A stretch of 64,000 bases of DNA from Marinococcus luteus_A (lineage in GTDB: Bacteria; Bacillota; Bacilli; Bacillales; Marinococcaceae): assembly GCF_034497705.1 (NCBI RefSeq), contig NZ_JAXRUV010000003.1:124001-188000 (forward strand), written 5' to 3'. This document shows positions 1 through 9,243 of the stretch, piece by piece. The translations under genes and the position numbers were made by a program. Within the stretch, counting starts at the first letter, position 1, and each line of letters opens with the position of its first letter. Under the pieces are notes generated by a model. That model was given only the letters and a program-made list of their open reading frames with translations. It had not been told where the DNA came from and did no database searches.

Positions 1-209
1 CGGTGCGCACAGGCATGCGAAGCGGGAAAATGGCGGCTGTCGTCGCTGATACGAAAGGGCCGGTGGCTCCGTGCGGTGCCTGTCGGCAGGTGCTTTCTGA
101 GTTTCTGCCGAAGGATGCCCGGATTGTATTGGGCAACCTGCATGGTGAAATGAAAGTAACAACGATGGAAGAGCTGCTCCCGGGAGCATTCGGTCCGGAA
201 GATTTATAG
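1..209 (+). CDS. cdd: Cytidine deaminase, C-terminal part (5' end outside window)
   Basis: Cytidine deaminase converts cytidine and deoxycytidine to uridine forms in cytosolic pyrimidine salvage. The visible part carries the zinc-ligand motif PCGACRQ at about residues 22-28 of the fragment, which holds the two metal-binding cysteines, followed by the usual C-terminal strand region ending at a TAG at 207-209. The N-terminal HAE active-site motif lies upstream of base 1, so the gene is cut by the window edge and is not a true fragment. It is followed 29 bp later by era, the neighbour expected in Bacillus. The reading phase begins at base 3. Confidence 0.93.
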   Translation, partial: VRTGMRSGKMAAVVADTKGPVAPCGACRQVLSEFLPKDARIVLGNLHGEMKVTTMEELLPGAFGPEDL

Positions 210-238
210 TATGAAAGCAGGAAAGAAGAGGGAAAATA

Positions 239-1141
239 ATGAGTGAATCGTATCATTCCGGATTTGCCGCTTTGATCGGGCGTCCCAATGCGGGAAAATC
301 CACATTAATGAATCAGGTGCTTGGCCAAAAGATTGCGATCATGAGTGACAAAGCACAAACAACAAGAAATAAAATCCAGGGCGTCTATACGACGGAAGAC
401 TCCCAGATTGTTTTTATCGATACCCCGGGAATTCACAAGCCAAAGCACAAGCTGGGCGATTTTATGGTTCGTGCGGCTCTGCAGACGCTGAACGACGTTG
501 ATATTATTTTATATCTGATCGATGCGTCAGAGTCATACGGCCCTGGCGAGGAATATATTATCGAAAAACTAAAGCGGACAGACACACCGGTATTTTTAAT
601 CGTTAATAAGATTGATAAAGTTCATCCCGACGAACTGCTCAAAGTGATTGCGAGCTATTCCGAACGGTATGATTTTGCCGAGGTAGTGCCTGTTTCTGCA
701 TTGAACGGCAATAATGTGACGACGCTTCTCGAAGAACTTACCAAATATCTCGAGGAAGGGCCGCAATTTTATCCGGAAGATCAGGTCACTGATCACCCGG
801 AACGGTTTATCGTGAGTGAACTGATACGTGAAAAAGCGCTGCAGCTTACGCGCGAAGAAGTTCCGCATTCGCTCGCCGTCGTTATCGATGAAATGAAAGA
901 ACGGGAAAACGGGGCAGTGTATGTGGCAGCTACAATTGTTGTTGAACGCCCGACCCAAAAAGGCATTATTATCGGTAAGCAAGGCTCAATGCTTAAGGAA
1001 ATCGGGCAGCGGGCCCGGGCAGATATTGAGTCGATGCTTGGCTCGAAGGTGTTCGTGGAGCTCTGGGTGAAGGTGGAAAAGGACTGGAGAAACAGTGCGT
1101 ATCTGCTTCGTGAGAACGGGTATCGCGAGGACGAATATTAA
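239..1141 (+). CDS. era: GTPase Era
   Basis: Era is an essential membrane-associated GTPase that binds 16S rRNA near its 3' end and helps 30S subunit maturation. The 300-residue product has the usual family length. The G1 loop GRPNAGKST is at residues 14-22, G3 DTPG at 61-64 and G4 NKID at about 121-124. A C-terminal KH RNA-binding domain has the GKQGSMLKEIG loop near residues 243-254. The ATG follows a GAAAGAAGAGGG-type ribosome site. It sits between cdd and recO, and the small yqzL gene that separates era and recO in B. subtilis is absent, since the gap is only 27 bp. Confidence 0.98.
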   Translation: MSESYHSGFAALIGRPNAGKSTLMNQVLGQKIAIMSDKAQTTRNKIQGVYTTEDSQIVFIDTPGIHKPKHKLGDFMVRAALQTLNDVDIILYLIDASESYGPGEEYIIEKLKRTDTPVFLIVNKIDKVHPDELLKVIASYSERYDFAEVVPVSALNGNNVTTLLEELTKYLEEGPQFYPEDQVTDHPERFIVSELIREKALQLTREEVPHSLAVVIDEMKERENGAVYVAATIVVERPTQKGIIIGKQGSMLKEIGQRARADIESMLGSKVFVELWVKVEKDWRNSAYLLRENGYREDEY

Positions 1142-1168
1142 GAAATCGCCTGGGAGCGGAGGAACAGC

Positions 1169-1918
1169 ATGATTCAGAAAACAGAAGGAATTGTTTTGCG
1201 GACTGCTTCCTACGGGGAATCCAATGTAGTGTTAACGGTTTATACAAGAGAGCACGGGAAGATGGCGATGATGGCCAAAGGGGCAAAGAAGCCAAGCAGT
1301 CGCCTGCGCTCGATCTCCCAGCCGTTTGTCTACGGGACGTTTGTGTACTATCCGGGCAAAGGAATGAGAACGCTCAGTCAGGGAGACGTCACGGAGTCAT
1401 TTCGCAGCGTGCGTGAAGACATCGTTCTCACTTCCTATGCATCCTATTTGTCCGAACTTCTTGATAAAGTTACTGGGGACCAGGAGCGAAATCCTTATTT
1501 GTTTGAGCTGTTCTGGCAGCTTCTGCGGCGTATCGATGAAGGCGAAGATGCTGAAGTGCTTATCCGTCTGTTTGAAGTGAAAATGACTGCAGTGGCAGGC
1601 ATCCAGCCCGTGATCGACCGCTGTGTGAACTGCGGCCGGCAGGAGGGTACATTTCATTTTTCCATCCGTGAAGCGGGCTTTCTCTGTCATCAGTGCTGGG
1701 ATATCGATCCGTACCGCTTCCGCATTCAGCCGAAAACGGTGAGGCTTTTGCGGATGTTTTTCTACATTGATGTGCACCGGATCGGCTCTGTTTCTGTATC
1801 GGCCGAAACGAAAAAAGAGCTGAAGGATGTGCTGAACAGCTATTATGATGCGTATGCAGGTATTCATTTAAAGGCAAGGCGTTTTCTGGAGCAGATGGAA
1901 AAGTGGAACGTCGAATGA
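1169..1918 (+). CDS. recO: DNA repair protein RecO
   Basis: RecO helps load RecA onto SSB-coated single-stranded DNA in the RecFOR recombination pathway. The 249-residue protein has the N-terminal OB fold (IVLRTASYGESN at about 8-19) and a helical C-terminal domain with a four-cysteine zinc site at C152, C155, C173 and C176. The start ATG lies 6 nt after a GGAGG-like site. It probably shares the era transcript, with a 27-bp gap. A new promoter for glyQS begins only 5 bp after its stop codon. Confidence 0.97.
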   Translation: MIQKTEGIVLRTASYGESNVVLTVYTREHGKMAMMAKGAKKPSSRLRSISQPFVYGTFVYYPGKGMRTLSQGDVTESFRSVREDIVLTSYASYLSELLDKVTGDQERNPYLFELFWQLLRRIDEGEDAEVLIRLFEVKMTAVAGIQPVIDRCVNCGRQEGTFHFSIREAGFLCHQCWDIDPYRFRIQPKTVRLLRMFFYIDVHRIGSVSVSAETKKELKDVLNSYYDAYAGIHLKARRFLEQMEKWNVE

Positions 1919-1922
1919 GTGC

Positions 1923-1951
1923 TTGACACACTCGCAAATGTTAAGTACTAT
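1923..1951 (+). promoter_or_regulatory. Promoter of glyQS
   Basis: A perfect -35 TTGACA at 1923-1928 is followed after 17 bp by TACTAT (1946-1951, 4 of 6 to TATAAT). It sits just after the recO stop and immediately ahead of the T-box leader, where a SigA promoter is expected. Confidence 0.7.
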
Positions 1952-1964
1952 TTCAATACAATCA

Positions 1965-2176
1965 TAACGATGCGCATGGAAAGAAAGTAGTAGCAATCTT
2001 CTTCAGCATTAGCGAGTGCAGGATAGTGAAAGCTGCACGCTGACCGGTTGTGAAGGCGTTCTGGAGCGCGGAATGGATAAAGCGGCTTTTCGGCTGTAAT
2101 GCCGAAAAAGCAAGTAGGGTGGAACCGCGGTAATAACCGTCCCTATACCTGAGTGACAGGTATAGGGACTTTTTTA
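1965..2176 (+). promoter_or_regulatory. T-box leader of glyQS (glycine tRNA sensing)
   Basis: The untranslated leader contains the invariant T-box core AGGGTGGAACCGCGG at 2116-2130, preceded by a long structured stem I region and followed by an intrinsic terminator. Uncharged tRNA-Gly pairing with the TGG bulge would stabilise the antiterminator and allow glyQS transcription. Position directly upstream of glyQ fixes the amino acid. A possible GGC specifier is at 2055-2057, but the stem I fold was not computed, so this codon is tentative. Confidence 0.95.
2139..2175 (+). terminator. T-box terminator hairpin
   Basis: A perfect 12-bp stem (2139-2150 with 2158-2169), loop GAGTGAC, then six T residues. 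Its 5' arm lies just after the T-box core, so it is mutually exclusive with the antiterminator. Confidence 0.93.
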
Positions 2177-2211
2177 ATGAAAATAAACGAAGAACAAAAG
2201 GGGTGTTTAAC

Positions 2212-3108
2212 ATGGCAATGAATATTCAGGAAATGATTTTAACATTGCAGAACTACTGGGCGGACCAGAATTGTATTATTATGCAGGCCTACGATGTGGA
2301 AAAAGGAGCGGGGACGATGAACCCGATGACATTTCTGCGGAGTATCGGACCGGAGCCGTGGAACGCAGCATACGTAGAACCATCGAGACGACCGGGCGAC
2401 GGACGCTACGGGGAAAATCCGAACCGTTTGTATCAGCATCATCAGTTTCAGGTAGTCATGAAGCCTTCGCCGGATAATATCCAGGAGTTGTATTTAAAAA
2501 GCCTGGAAGCAATCGGTATTGATCCGCTTGCCCATGATATTCGCTTTGTAGAGGACAACTGGGAGGCTCCGACGCTGAGTGCCTGGGGCCTGGGATGGGA
2601 AGTCTGGATCGACGGCATGGAAATTACCCAGTTTACGTATTTCCAGCATGTTGGCGGCATGGATGCCCACCCGGTGACAGCTGAAATTACATACGGCATT
2701 GAACGGCTGGCGTCGTATATTCAGGATAAGGAAAACGTATTTGACCTGGAATGGGTGCAGGGAGTTTCATACGGAGATATGTTTTTGCAGGCGGAATACG
2801 AGCATTCAAAGTATTCGTTTGAAATTGCGGATAAAGAGCTTCTGTTAAATCAGTTTGCCGCAAGTGAAAAGGAAGCAGAGCGGGCTATTGAGGAAAAACT
2901 GGTGCTCCCTGCCTATGATCACGTATTAAAATGCTCGCATTTGTTTAACCTGCTCGATGCCCGCGGGGCGATTTCAGTGACGGAGAGAACCGGATATATT
3001 GCACGTGTGCGCAATCTGGCAAGAAAGTGCGGGAAAGCGTATTACGAAGAACGGGAAAAACTAGGATTTCCGCTACGGAAGCAGGAGGCGATGAATGATG
3101 ACAACTAA
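2212..3108 (+). CDS. glyQ: Glycine--tRNA ligase alpha subunit
   Basis: This is the alpha chain of the bacterial alpha2-beta2 glycyl-tRNA synthetase; it carries the class II catalytic core that activates glycine. The 298-residue product begins MAMNIQEM and contains the family segments around QAYDVEKGAGTMNP and GWEVWIDGMEITQFTYFQ. I place the start at ATG 2212, 8 nt after AAAGGGG; an upstream in-frame GTG at 2203 lies inside that ribosome site. Expression is controlled by the preceding T-box. The 3' end overlaps glyS by 14 bp, suggesting translational coupling. Confidence 0.97.
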   Translation: MAMNIQEMILTLQNYWADQNCIIMQAYDVEKGAGTMNPMTFLRSIGPEPWNAAYVEPSRRPGDGRYGENPNRLYQHHQFQVVMKPSPDNIQELYLKSLEAIGIDPLAHDIRFVEDNWEAPTLSAWGLGWEVWIDGMEITQFTYFQHVGGMDAHPVTAEITYGIERLASYIQDKENVFDLEWVQGVSYGDMFLQAEYEHSKYSFEIADKELLLNQFAASEKEAERAIEEKLVLPAYDHVLKCSHLFNLLDARGAISVTERTGYIARVRNLARKCGKAYYEEREKLGFPLRKQEAMNDDN

Positions 3109-5182
3109 TCACTTTTTACTTGAAATCGGCGTGGAAGAAATGCCCGCCCGCTTTGTGGAGGGGGCGGTCAAGCAGCTGAAGGAAAAAACGCAAATCTGGC
3201 TGCAGGAGCAGCGGCTCAGCTATAGCACCGTGCACATGTTTTCTACTCCGAGACGGCTCGCGCTCCGGATTGAAGACCTGTCCGATTATCAGGAGGATAT
3301 GGTCGAGGAGGCCCGCGGACCGGCTAAGAAGATCGCTCTTACAGAAGACGGGGAATGGAGCAAGGCTGCTTTAGGTTTTGCCAGAGGCCAGCAGGTCGAT
3401 ACGGAGGATCTGTACTTTAAAGAGGTGAAAGGCACGGAGTACGTTTTCGTGGAAAAAGAACATAAGGGCCGGCCGACCTCAGAACTGCTGCAGGAGATGG
3501 AGGCAATTATTACGTCTCTCGCTTTTCCGAAAAATATGCGCTGGGGAAGTCACGAACTCCGCTTTGTGCGTCCGGTTCAATGGCTCGTGGCGTTGTACGG
3601 AGAGACAGTAATTCCATTTACGATTACAGACCGCACAGCCGGCAATATTTCTTACGGACACCGGTTTTTGGGGAATGCCATTACTATTCACAAGCCGGAA
3701 ACGTACGAGCAGCAGCTGAAAGAGGAGTACGTGATTGCGGATGCGTCTGAAAGAACAGAATTGATTCGCAGTCAGATCGAAGAGATTGAAGCGGAAAACA
3801 ACTGGCACATTCCGATCGATGATGAGCTGCTTGCCGAAGTGAATCAGCTCTTGGAATACCCGACTGCGCTTTACGGCTCATTCGATGAAGCATATTTGAA
3901 CATTCCGCGGGAGGTGCTCGTTACTTCCATGAAAGAGCACCAGCGGTATTTTCCGGTGGAAAATGATGAAGGCAGTCTCCTTTCGTATTTCATTACAGTG
4001 CGAAACGGTAATGCTGAGCACCTTGACCAGGTCCGGAAGGGAAATGAGAAGGTACTGCGTGCGCGTCTGGCGGATGCCCAATTTTTCTATGACGAAGATC
4101 AGAAAGTGTCGCCGGAGGAAGCAGTGGAAAAATTAAACCACGTAATTTATCAGGAAAACCTGGGTACAGTCGGCGAAAAGGTAATGAGAGTGGAGGCTGT
4201 CAGCACCAGGCTGGCAGAATACCTGCAGCTGGACAGCACGAAGGTACAAAATGTTAAGCGTGCCGCTCATATTTCCAAATTTGACCTCGTAACGTTAATG
4301 GTAGACGAGTTCACTGAGCTCCAGGGAATTATGGGAAGAGAATATGCCCGGATGGCAGGAGAAAACACCGCAGTTGCCGAAGCTATTGCAGAACATTATA
4401 AACCAAAGTCCGCCGGAGATGCTCTCCCGGAAAATGTCGAAGGCGCGGTTATTAGCGTAGTGGATAAAATGGACACTATTGTTTCGAGCTTTGGTGTAGG
4501 GATGGTGCCGACCGGATCCCAGGACCCTCATGGGCTGAGAAGACAGGCAGCAGGTATTGTCCAGACAATTACCGGGCACCGGTTTCCGCTGACAGTTCAA
4601 CAGCTGATCGTTCTGGTGATGGATGAAATCAAAGAGCGTTCTCTTCTTCAGCGGGAAGAAGCGGATGTCCTGAAGGATCTTGAAGAATTCTTTACCCAGC
4701 GCGTCCGCCAAAAGCTGCTTGATGAGGGTGTGCGTCACGATATTGCGGATGCTGTGCTGCTTCATCTTGGCGAAAGAATTGATGTAGTGACAGAGAAAGC
4801 CGGATTTATTCAAGCGCGCGCTGAAGAAACAGACTTCAAAGAAACGGTGGAAGCACTCAGCCGGGTGACCAATATCACAAAAAACACAGACAGTGGTGCG
4901 GATATTCAAACAGAGCTGTTCGAGGCTGAAGAGGAAAGAGAGCTTTACGAAAAAAGCAAAACCTTGAACCATCAGCTTGATGACACGCTCGGGCAGGCGG
5001 ATGTCGCCGGTGCGTATCAAGCGCTTCAGGCAGTTACGCCGGCAATCAATGCCTACTTCGATCATGTCATGGTTATGGCTGAAGACGAACAGGTAAAGCA
5101 GAACAGACTGCAGCAGATGGCACTGTTATCCAAGGAAATTGAACGGTTCGCCCGCTTTCGGAGCATTGTTTTTTCATCGTAA
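3095..5182 (+). CDS. glyS: Glycine--tRNA ligase beta subunit
   Basis: The beta subunit of glycyl-tRNA synthetase recognises and binds tRNA-Gly and partners with GlyQ. At 695 residues it has normal family length. It begins FLLEIGVEEMPARF, the conserved N-terminal segment, and ends in a DALR-like helical anticodon-binding region (about residues 580-690). An AGGAGG site at 3083-3088 precedes two adjacent ATG codons (3095 and 3098), either of which may be used. Co-transcribed with glyQ and so under T-box control. Confidence 0.97.
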   Translation: MMTTNHFLLEIGVEEMPARFVEGAVKQLKEKTQIWLQEQRLSYSTVHMFSTPRRLALRIEDLSDYQEDMVEEARGPAKKIALTEDGEWSKAALGFARGQQVDTEDLYFKEVKGTEYVFVEKEHKGRPTSELLQEMEAIITSLAFPKNMRWGSHELRFVRPVQWLVALYGETVIPFTITDRTAGNISYGHRFLGNAITIHKPETYEQQLKEEYVIADASERTELIRSQIEEIEAENNWHIPIDDELLAEVNQLLEYPTALYGSFDEAYLNIPREVLVTSMKEHQRYFPVENDEGSLLSYFITVRNGNAEHLDQVRKGNEKVLRARLADAQFFYDEDQKVSPEEAVEKLNHVIYQENLGTVGEKVMRVEAVSTRLAEYLQLDSTKVQNVKRAAHISKFDLVTLMVDEFTELQGIMGREYARMAGENTAVAEAIAEHYKPKSAGDALPENVEGAVISVVDKMDTIVSSFGVGMVPTGSQDPHGLRRQAAGIVQTITGHRFPLTVQQLIVLVMDEIKERSLLQREEADVLKDLEEFFTQRVRQKLLDEGVRHDIADAVLLHLGERIDVVTEKAGFIQARAEETDFKETVEALSRVTNITKNTDSGADIQTELFEAEEERELYEKSKTLNHQLDDTLGQADVAGAYQALQAVTPAINAYFDHVMVMAEDEQVKQNRLQQMALLSKEIERFARFRSIVFSS

Positions 5183-5226
5183 AGCAATGCGTCCGTGCGA
5201 AGCGCCGATGAAGGTGGGGAGTCACT

Positions 5227-5859
5227 ATCGAATTAACAGAGCGTCAGGAAACCATCCTGCAGATTGTTAAAGACAACGGTCCGATCACCGGGGAGCACAT
5301 CGCAGACAGGCTTTCACTGACGAGAGCCACCCTGCGCCCGGATCTGGCCATTCTCACAATGTCAGGATTTTTAGAAGCAAGACCAAGAGTAGGATATTAT
5401 TATACTGGAAAAACAGACACTGAAGAGCTGAATAATCAGCTGCAGAAGTTAACCGTCAAGCATTATCAGTCGATCGCAGTGGTCGTCTCGGAATCAGACA
5501 GTGTGTACGATGCCATCTGCACCATGTTCCTTGAAGATGTCGGCACTCTCTTTGTGGTGGATAAACAAGGCTATCTGGCCGGCGTCCTTTCAAGAAAAGA
5601 TCTGCTGCGGGCGAGTCTCGGCCGCCAGGATACGGAAGCAATCCCTGTAAGTATTATTATGACAAGGATGCCCAACATTACTATCTGCAAAAAGGAAGAC
5701 CTGGTCGTTTATGCAGCAACCAAGCTGATCGAGCGTCAAATTGATGCTCTGCCAGTAGTAAAAGACGCCGGCGATGGAAAGTATGAAGTGGTCGGCAGGG
5801 TCACGAAAACGAATATAACTAAAGTATTGGTGGATCTGGCCAATAACCAATTATTTTAA
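5227..5859 (+). CDS. ccpN: CcpN-type transcriptional repressor with no canonical start codon
   Basis: CcpN represses gluconeogenic genes (gapB, pckA) and the sRNA SR1 in B. subtilis. This frame encodes an N-terminal winged helix (starting IELTERQE, continuing through ATLRPDLAIL) and two CBS domains (VYDAICTMFLEDVGTLF and a second around IDALPVV), total about 210 residues. The frame opens after a TGA at 5209-5211, and no ATG, GTG or TTG occurs before ATG 5359, which would remove most of the helix-turn-helix. The best full-length candidate is ATC at 5227, 5 nt after GGGGAG. A one-base error or mutation is the alternative: dropping the C at 5223 or 5225 would join GTG 5214 to this frame. The gene lies ahead of yqfL as in B. 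subtilis. Confidence 0.85.
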   Translation: MELTERQETILQIVKDNGPITGEHIADRLSLTRATLRPDLAILTMSGFLEARPRVGYYYTGKTDTEELNNQLQKLTVKHYQSIAVVVSESDSVYDAICTMFLEDVGTLFVVDKQGYLAGVLSRKDLLRASLGRQDTEAIPVSIIMTRMPNITICKKEDLVVYAATKLIERQIDALPVVKDAGDGKYEVVGRVTKTNITKVLVDLANNQLF

Positions 5860-5874
5860 CCCGAGGAGGCAGAC

Positions 5875-6690
5875 ATGACCACAAAACAAGAGCGTCCAGT
5901 AGTATACGTAGTGTCCGATTCGGTAGGAGAAACAGCTGAACTGGTAGTAAAGGCCGCTGCGAGTCAGTTCGGGGAAGACGGAATGGAAGTCCGCCGTATT
6001 CCGTACGTTGAAGATGAGGGCACGGTGGAAGAGGTCATTCAGCTCGCCAAGGAAGCCAGGGCAATGATTGCCTTCACGCTGGTGATCCCCGAGATCAACC
6101 AGTACCTCCGGGAGCACGCGGAGGAGGCCGGGGTAGACACCGTTGACATTATGGGCCCGGTACTCGATAAAATGGTGACGCTCACGAACCAGCAGCCAAG
6201 ATATGAGCCTGGTCTCGTATATCGCCTGGATGAAGACTATTTCCGTAAGGTGGAGGCAATCGAATTTGCGGTCAAATACGATGACGGCCGTGATCCGCGG
6301 GGCATTGTCCGGGCGGACATTGTGCTGATCGGCGTTTCGCGAACCTCAAAAACGCCTCTGTCCCAGTATCTGGCCCATAAGCGTCTGAAGGTGGCAAACG
6401 TGCCGCTGGTTCCGGAGGTGGACCCGCCGGAAGAATTGTTTAATATTCCGAGTGAAAAATGCATCGGGCTTCGGATCAGCGCCGATAAATTGAACCGGAT
6501 CCGTTCGGAACGACTGAAAGCGCTTGGACTGAGACCGGAAGCAAACTATGCGAGTATGGAGCGTATTCAGGAAGAGCTCGACTATTCGGAAGCGCTGATG
6601 AATAAAATCGGCTGTACGGTGATTGATGTGTCCAACAAAGCTGTGGAAGAAACAGCCAATATTATCTCCAATATGTTTCAGCAGCGCTAG
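5875..6690 (+). CDS. yqfL: Pyruvate, phosphate dikinase regulatory protein (DUF299 kinase/pyrophosphorylase)
   Basis: Members of this family phosphorylate and dephosphorylate pyruvate phosphate dikinase or PEP synthase, using ADP as donor and phosphate in the reverse reaction. The 271-residue protein has the signature start VVYVVSDSVGETAE and a P-loop-like GVSRTSKTPLSQYLA at about residues 151-165. ATG 5875 follows GAGGAGG closely. It is 15 bp after ccpN, the conserved pair that ties CcpN control of gluconeogenesis to PEP synthesis. The target dikinase is not in the window. Confidence 0.93.
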   Translation: MTTKQERPVVYVVSDSVGETAELVVKAAASQFGEDGMEVRRIPYVEDEGTVEEVIQLAKEARAMIAFTLVIPEINQYLREHAEEAGVDTVDIMGPVLDKMVTLTNQQPRYEPGLVYRLDEDYFRKVEAIEFAVKYDDGRDPRGIVRADIVLIGVSRTSKTPLSQYLAHKRLKVANVPLVPEVDPPEELFNIPSEKCIGLRISADKLNRIRSERLKALGLRPEANYASMERIQEELDYSEALMNKIGCTVIDVSNKAVEETANIISNMFQQR

Positions 6691-6702
6691 GAGAGAATCA
6701 GC

Positions 6703-7170
6703 ATGACGAAAAAGGAACCCACAGTGTATGTGGACGCTGACGCATGTCCGCATAAAGAAACGATCGATAAGTGGGGAGCGGGCAAAAGCATGCGGATCGT
6801 TTTTGTGGCGAGCAGCGCCCACGCCTCAAATAAAGTGTATGAAGCAGAAACCGTAATGGTGGAAAACGAGCCCGAAGCGGCGGATATGTATATCTGGAAC
6901 CATGTTTCTGCCGGAGATCTGGTGATCGCCGATGATCATGGCCTGGCAGCAATTGCTCTTGAAAAAGGAGCGGCGGTCCTCTCTTTCCGGGGGAAGCGCT
7001 GGAAAAAGGGTGACGAAGAATGGCTGCTTGCCGGCCGGTATGCCGGCGTACTGGCCAAACAGGGAAAGCACAGAGTTAAAGGGCCTAAAGCAATATCGAT
7101 TGAAGAACGCCAGCGTTTTTTTGAAGGCCTGGAAATTTTTGAAGCAGGCGGCAGTGAGTCCAAATGGTAA
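6703..7170 (+). CDS. yqxD: UPF0178/DUF188 family protein YqxD
   Basis: A 155-residue member of the YaiI/YqxD family (UPF0178), small cytosolic proteins related to the PIN/NYN nuclease fold whose function is not established. The motif YVDADACPHKETI at about residues 9-21 and the later DLVIADDHGLAA and SFRGKRW segments are family hallmarks. It lies 12 bp after yqfL and 24 bp before dnaG, the position it holds in the B. subtilis sigA operon, so co-transcription with dnaG is likely. Confidence 0.92.
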   Translation: MTKKEPTVYVDADACPHKETIDKWGAGKSMRIVFVASSAHASNKVYEAETVMVENEPEAADMYIWNHVSAGDLVIADDHGLAAIALEKGAAVLSFRGKRWKKGDEEWLLAGRYAGVLAKQGKHRVKGPKAISIEERQRFFEGLEIFEAGGSESKW

Positions 7171-7194
7171 TAGGCTCATCAGGGAGGAAACAAA

Positions 7195-9021
7195 GTGGCA
7201 GCGTTTATTCCAGAAGAAAAAGTTGCTGAGATTCGGGAAAAAACAGACATTGTCGAAGTCATCAATGATTACGTACAGCTAAAAAAACAGGGCAGGCATT
7301 ATCTCGGTCTGTGTCCTTTTCATGGAGAAAACACCCCGTCATTTTCTGTTTCGCCGGAGCGACAGCTGTATCACTGTTTTGGCTGCGGCGCAGGCGGCAA
7401 TGCCATAACTTTTTTGATGGAGCACGACGGCCTGACATTTGTGGAAGCTATTCAATCCCTTGCAGCCAAAACAGGTACCGAGCTGCCCGAGCTTGAAGAT
7501 CAATACCCCGGCGAACGGGAACAGCACCAGGCCAAAAAAGATGCGCATCAAATGGCGGCCAAGTTTTATCATCATCTGCTGATGAATACAGAACAGGGCA
7601 AAGAAGCCTATGACTATTTAACGGCGCGGGGAATTAGTGAAGAGATTATTGAAGAGTTCCAGCTCGGCTATGCACCGGAGCGAAACAATATGCTTGTACA
7701 GCTGCTTGAAAAAAGAGAATATGACCTTGAAGAAATGGAAGAAGCCGGACTGATTCTCCGCCAGGAATCCAGCTGGCAGTGGAATGACCGTTTTCGCGGG
7801 CGGGTCATGTTTCCTATTCATAACCAGCGAGGGCAGGTTATCGCCTTTGGCGGCCGGGCGCTCGGGGAAGGTGCGCCGAAATACTTAAACAGTCCGGAAA
7901 CACCCATCTTTTTAAAGCATGAAACGCTCTACTCATTTTCCAAAGCCCGGCAGGCAGTCCGCAAACAGGATGAAGCCGTCCTGTTTGAAGGCTATATGGA
8001 CGTTATAGCTGCCTGGAAAGCGGGAGTGAAAAACGGGGTTGCGGGTCTTGGCACGGCCTTCTCTAAACGGCAGGCCGAGCAGATCCGAAAAGCAACAGAC
8101 AAAGCGGTAATTGCTTATGACGGTGACAATGCCGGACGGGCAGCGGCATGGAAAACCGGAGATATTCTTGAAAAGCAGGACATCAATGTACGGGTGGCAA
8201 TGTTCCCGGCAGAAATGGACCCGGACGACTATATTCAGGCGTACGGGGCAGAAGCATTCAAGGTACAGCTGGCGGAGCGTGCGGTACCTTTTATGTCCTT
8301 TAAGGTTCAGGAACTGCGTAAAAATAAAAACCTTAAAAATGAAGGAGACCGTCTTGCCTATATCGAAGAAGTACTCCGGGAAACATCTGTGATCAGCAGT
8401 GCTGTAGAACGTGAATTCTACATGAAGCAGCTGGCAGAAGAATTTGATCTGTCGATGGAAGCTCTCCGTGAGGAAGAACGCAAAGTACAAAAAAAGGAAC
8501 AGCAGGAAAAGGCAGCAAAGGCTCCTTCGTCTGCGGAAGCAGGCAAACGGTGGCGGAGCGGAGCGCTTCCGAAAAAGCAGGTGTCGATGCGATCGGCTTA
8601 TGAAAATGCTGAACGGACGCTCCTCGCCTTTATGCTTCAGAACCGGGAGGTGGCTGAAGAGGTTAAAGAGCGTATTGGGGGAGAATTCAACATTGATGCC
8701 CATACAGCGCTCGCAGCATATTTATATGCTTATTATGACGACGGCCATGATCCTGATGTAAGCCGGTTTATGGAATACGTTGAAGAGCAGGAGCTTGTAA
8801 ACCTGGTGTCTGAGCTGATGCATCTTGACATTCCCGCAGAAATATCAGATAATGAAATGTCTGACTATGTTGAACAGATTAAAATTCGACCAAAACGGGA
8901 AGAATTACTGCAAAGGCAGAAACAGCTTAAAGACGCTGAAAGAAATGGTGATTCAGAAACAAATCAGCGACAGTTGCTGACAAGAATCATGGAATTGATG
9001 ATGCAGCTGAAGAAAAACTAG
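7195..9021 (+). CDS. dnaG: DNA primase
   Basis: DnaG makes the RNA primers for Okazaki fragments at the replication fork. The 608-residue protein has a CHC2 zinc finger (C40, H43, C61, C64), then a primase core and a Toprim domain (FEGYMDVIAAW and AYDGDNAGRAA, about residues 263-310). A charged linker rich in K, E and Q leads to a C-terminal helicase-binding domain from about residue 470. The start is GTG 7195 after AGGGAGG. It is part of the yqxD-dnaG-rpoD operon. Confidence 0.98.
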   Translation: MAAFIPEEKVAEIREKTDIVEVINDYVQLKKQGRHYLGLCPFHGENTPSFSVSPERQLYHCFGCGAGGNAITFLMEHDGLTFVEAIQSLAAKTGTELPELEDQYPGEREQHQAKKDAHQMAAKFYHHLLMNTEQGKEAYDYLTARGISEEIIEEFQLGYAPERNNMLVQLLEKREYDLEEMEEAGLILRQESSWQWNDRFRGRVMFPIHNQRGQVIAFGGRALGEGAPKYLNSPETPIFLKHETLYSFSKARQAVRKQDEAVLFEGYMDVIAAWKAGVKNGVAGLGTAFSKRQAEQIRKATDKAVIAYDGDNAGRAAAWKTGDILEKQDINVRVAMFPAEMDPDDYIQAYGAEAFKVQLAERAVPFMSFKVQELRKNKNLKNEGDRLAYIEEVLRETSVISSAVEREFYMKQLAEEFDLSMEALREEERKVQKKEQQEKAAKAPSSAEAGKRWRSGALPKKQVSMRSAYENAERTLLAFMLQNREVAEEVKERIGGEFNIDAHTALAAYLYAYYDDGHDPDVSRFMEYVEEQELVNLVSELMHLDIPAEISDNEMSDYVEQIKIRPKREELLQRQKQLKDAERNGDSETNQRQLLTRIMELMMQLKKN

Positions 9022-9084
9022 CCTGAAGCAATTTGCTTGCGCTTTTCCTTTGTGGTTGATAAGATATGATCACGATAGAAGGAA

Positions 9085-9114
9085 AGCGTGCCAGTTTGAT
9101 GTGCACGCTCTTTC
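9085..9114 (+). terminator. Weak hairpin after dnaG
   Basis: AGCGTGC (9085-9091) pairs with GCACGCT (9103-9109), followed by CTTTCT. The tail is a poor T-tract, so it may attenuate rather than end transcription between dnaG and rpoD. The rest of the 222-bp gap shows no ORF or confident promoter. Confidence 0.4.
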
Positions 9115-9243
9115 TATGTGCCTGCCGTCCTTTCAACCAGCTAAGAAAATACCAGGAAAAGAAATCGTCGGCACAGACAATTGCGGGCATGTAAAGAGAC
9201 AGGGTAGGATTCAAGGTGTGAAGCTTGGAAGGAGGGAGATCGA

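Noticed and set aside
4295..5065. 256-codon minus-strand frame opposite glyS
   Set aside because: Shadow of glyS with no recognisable domain.
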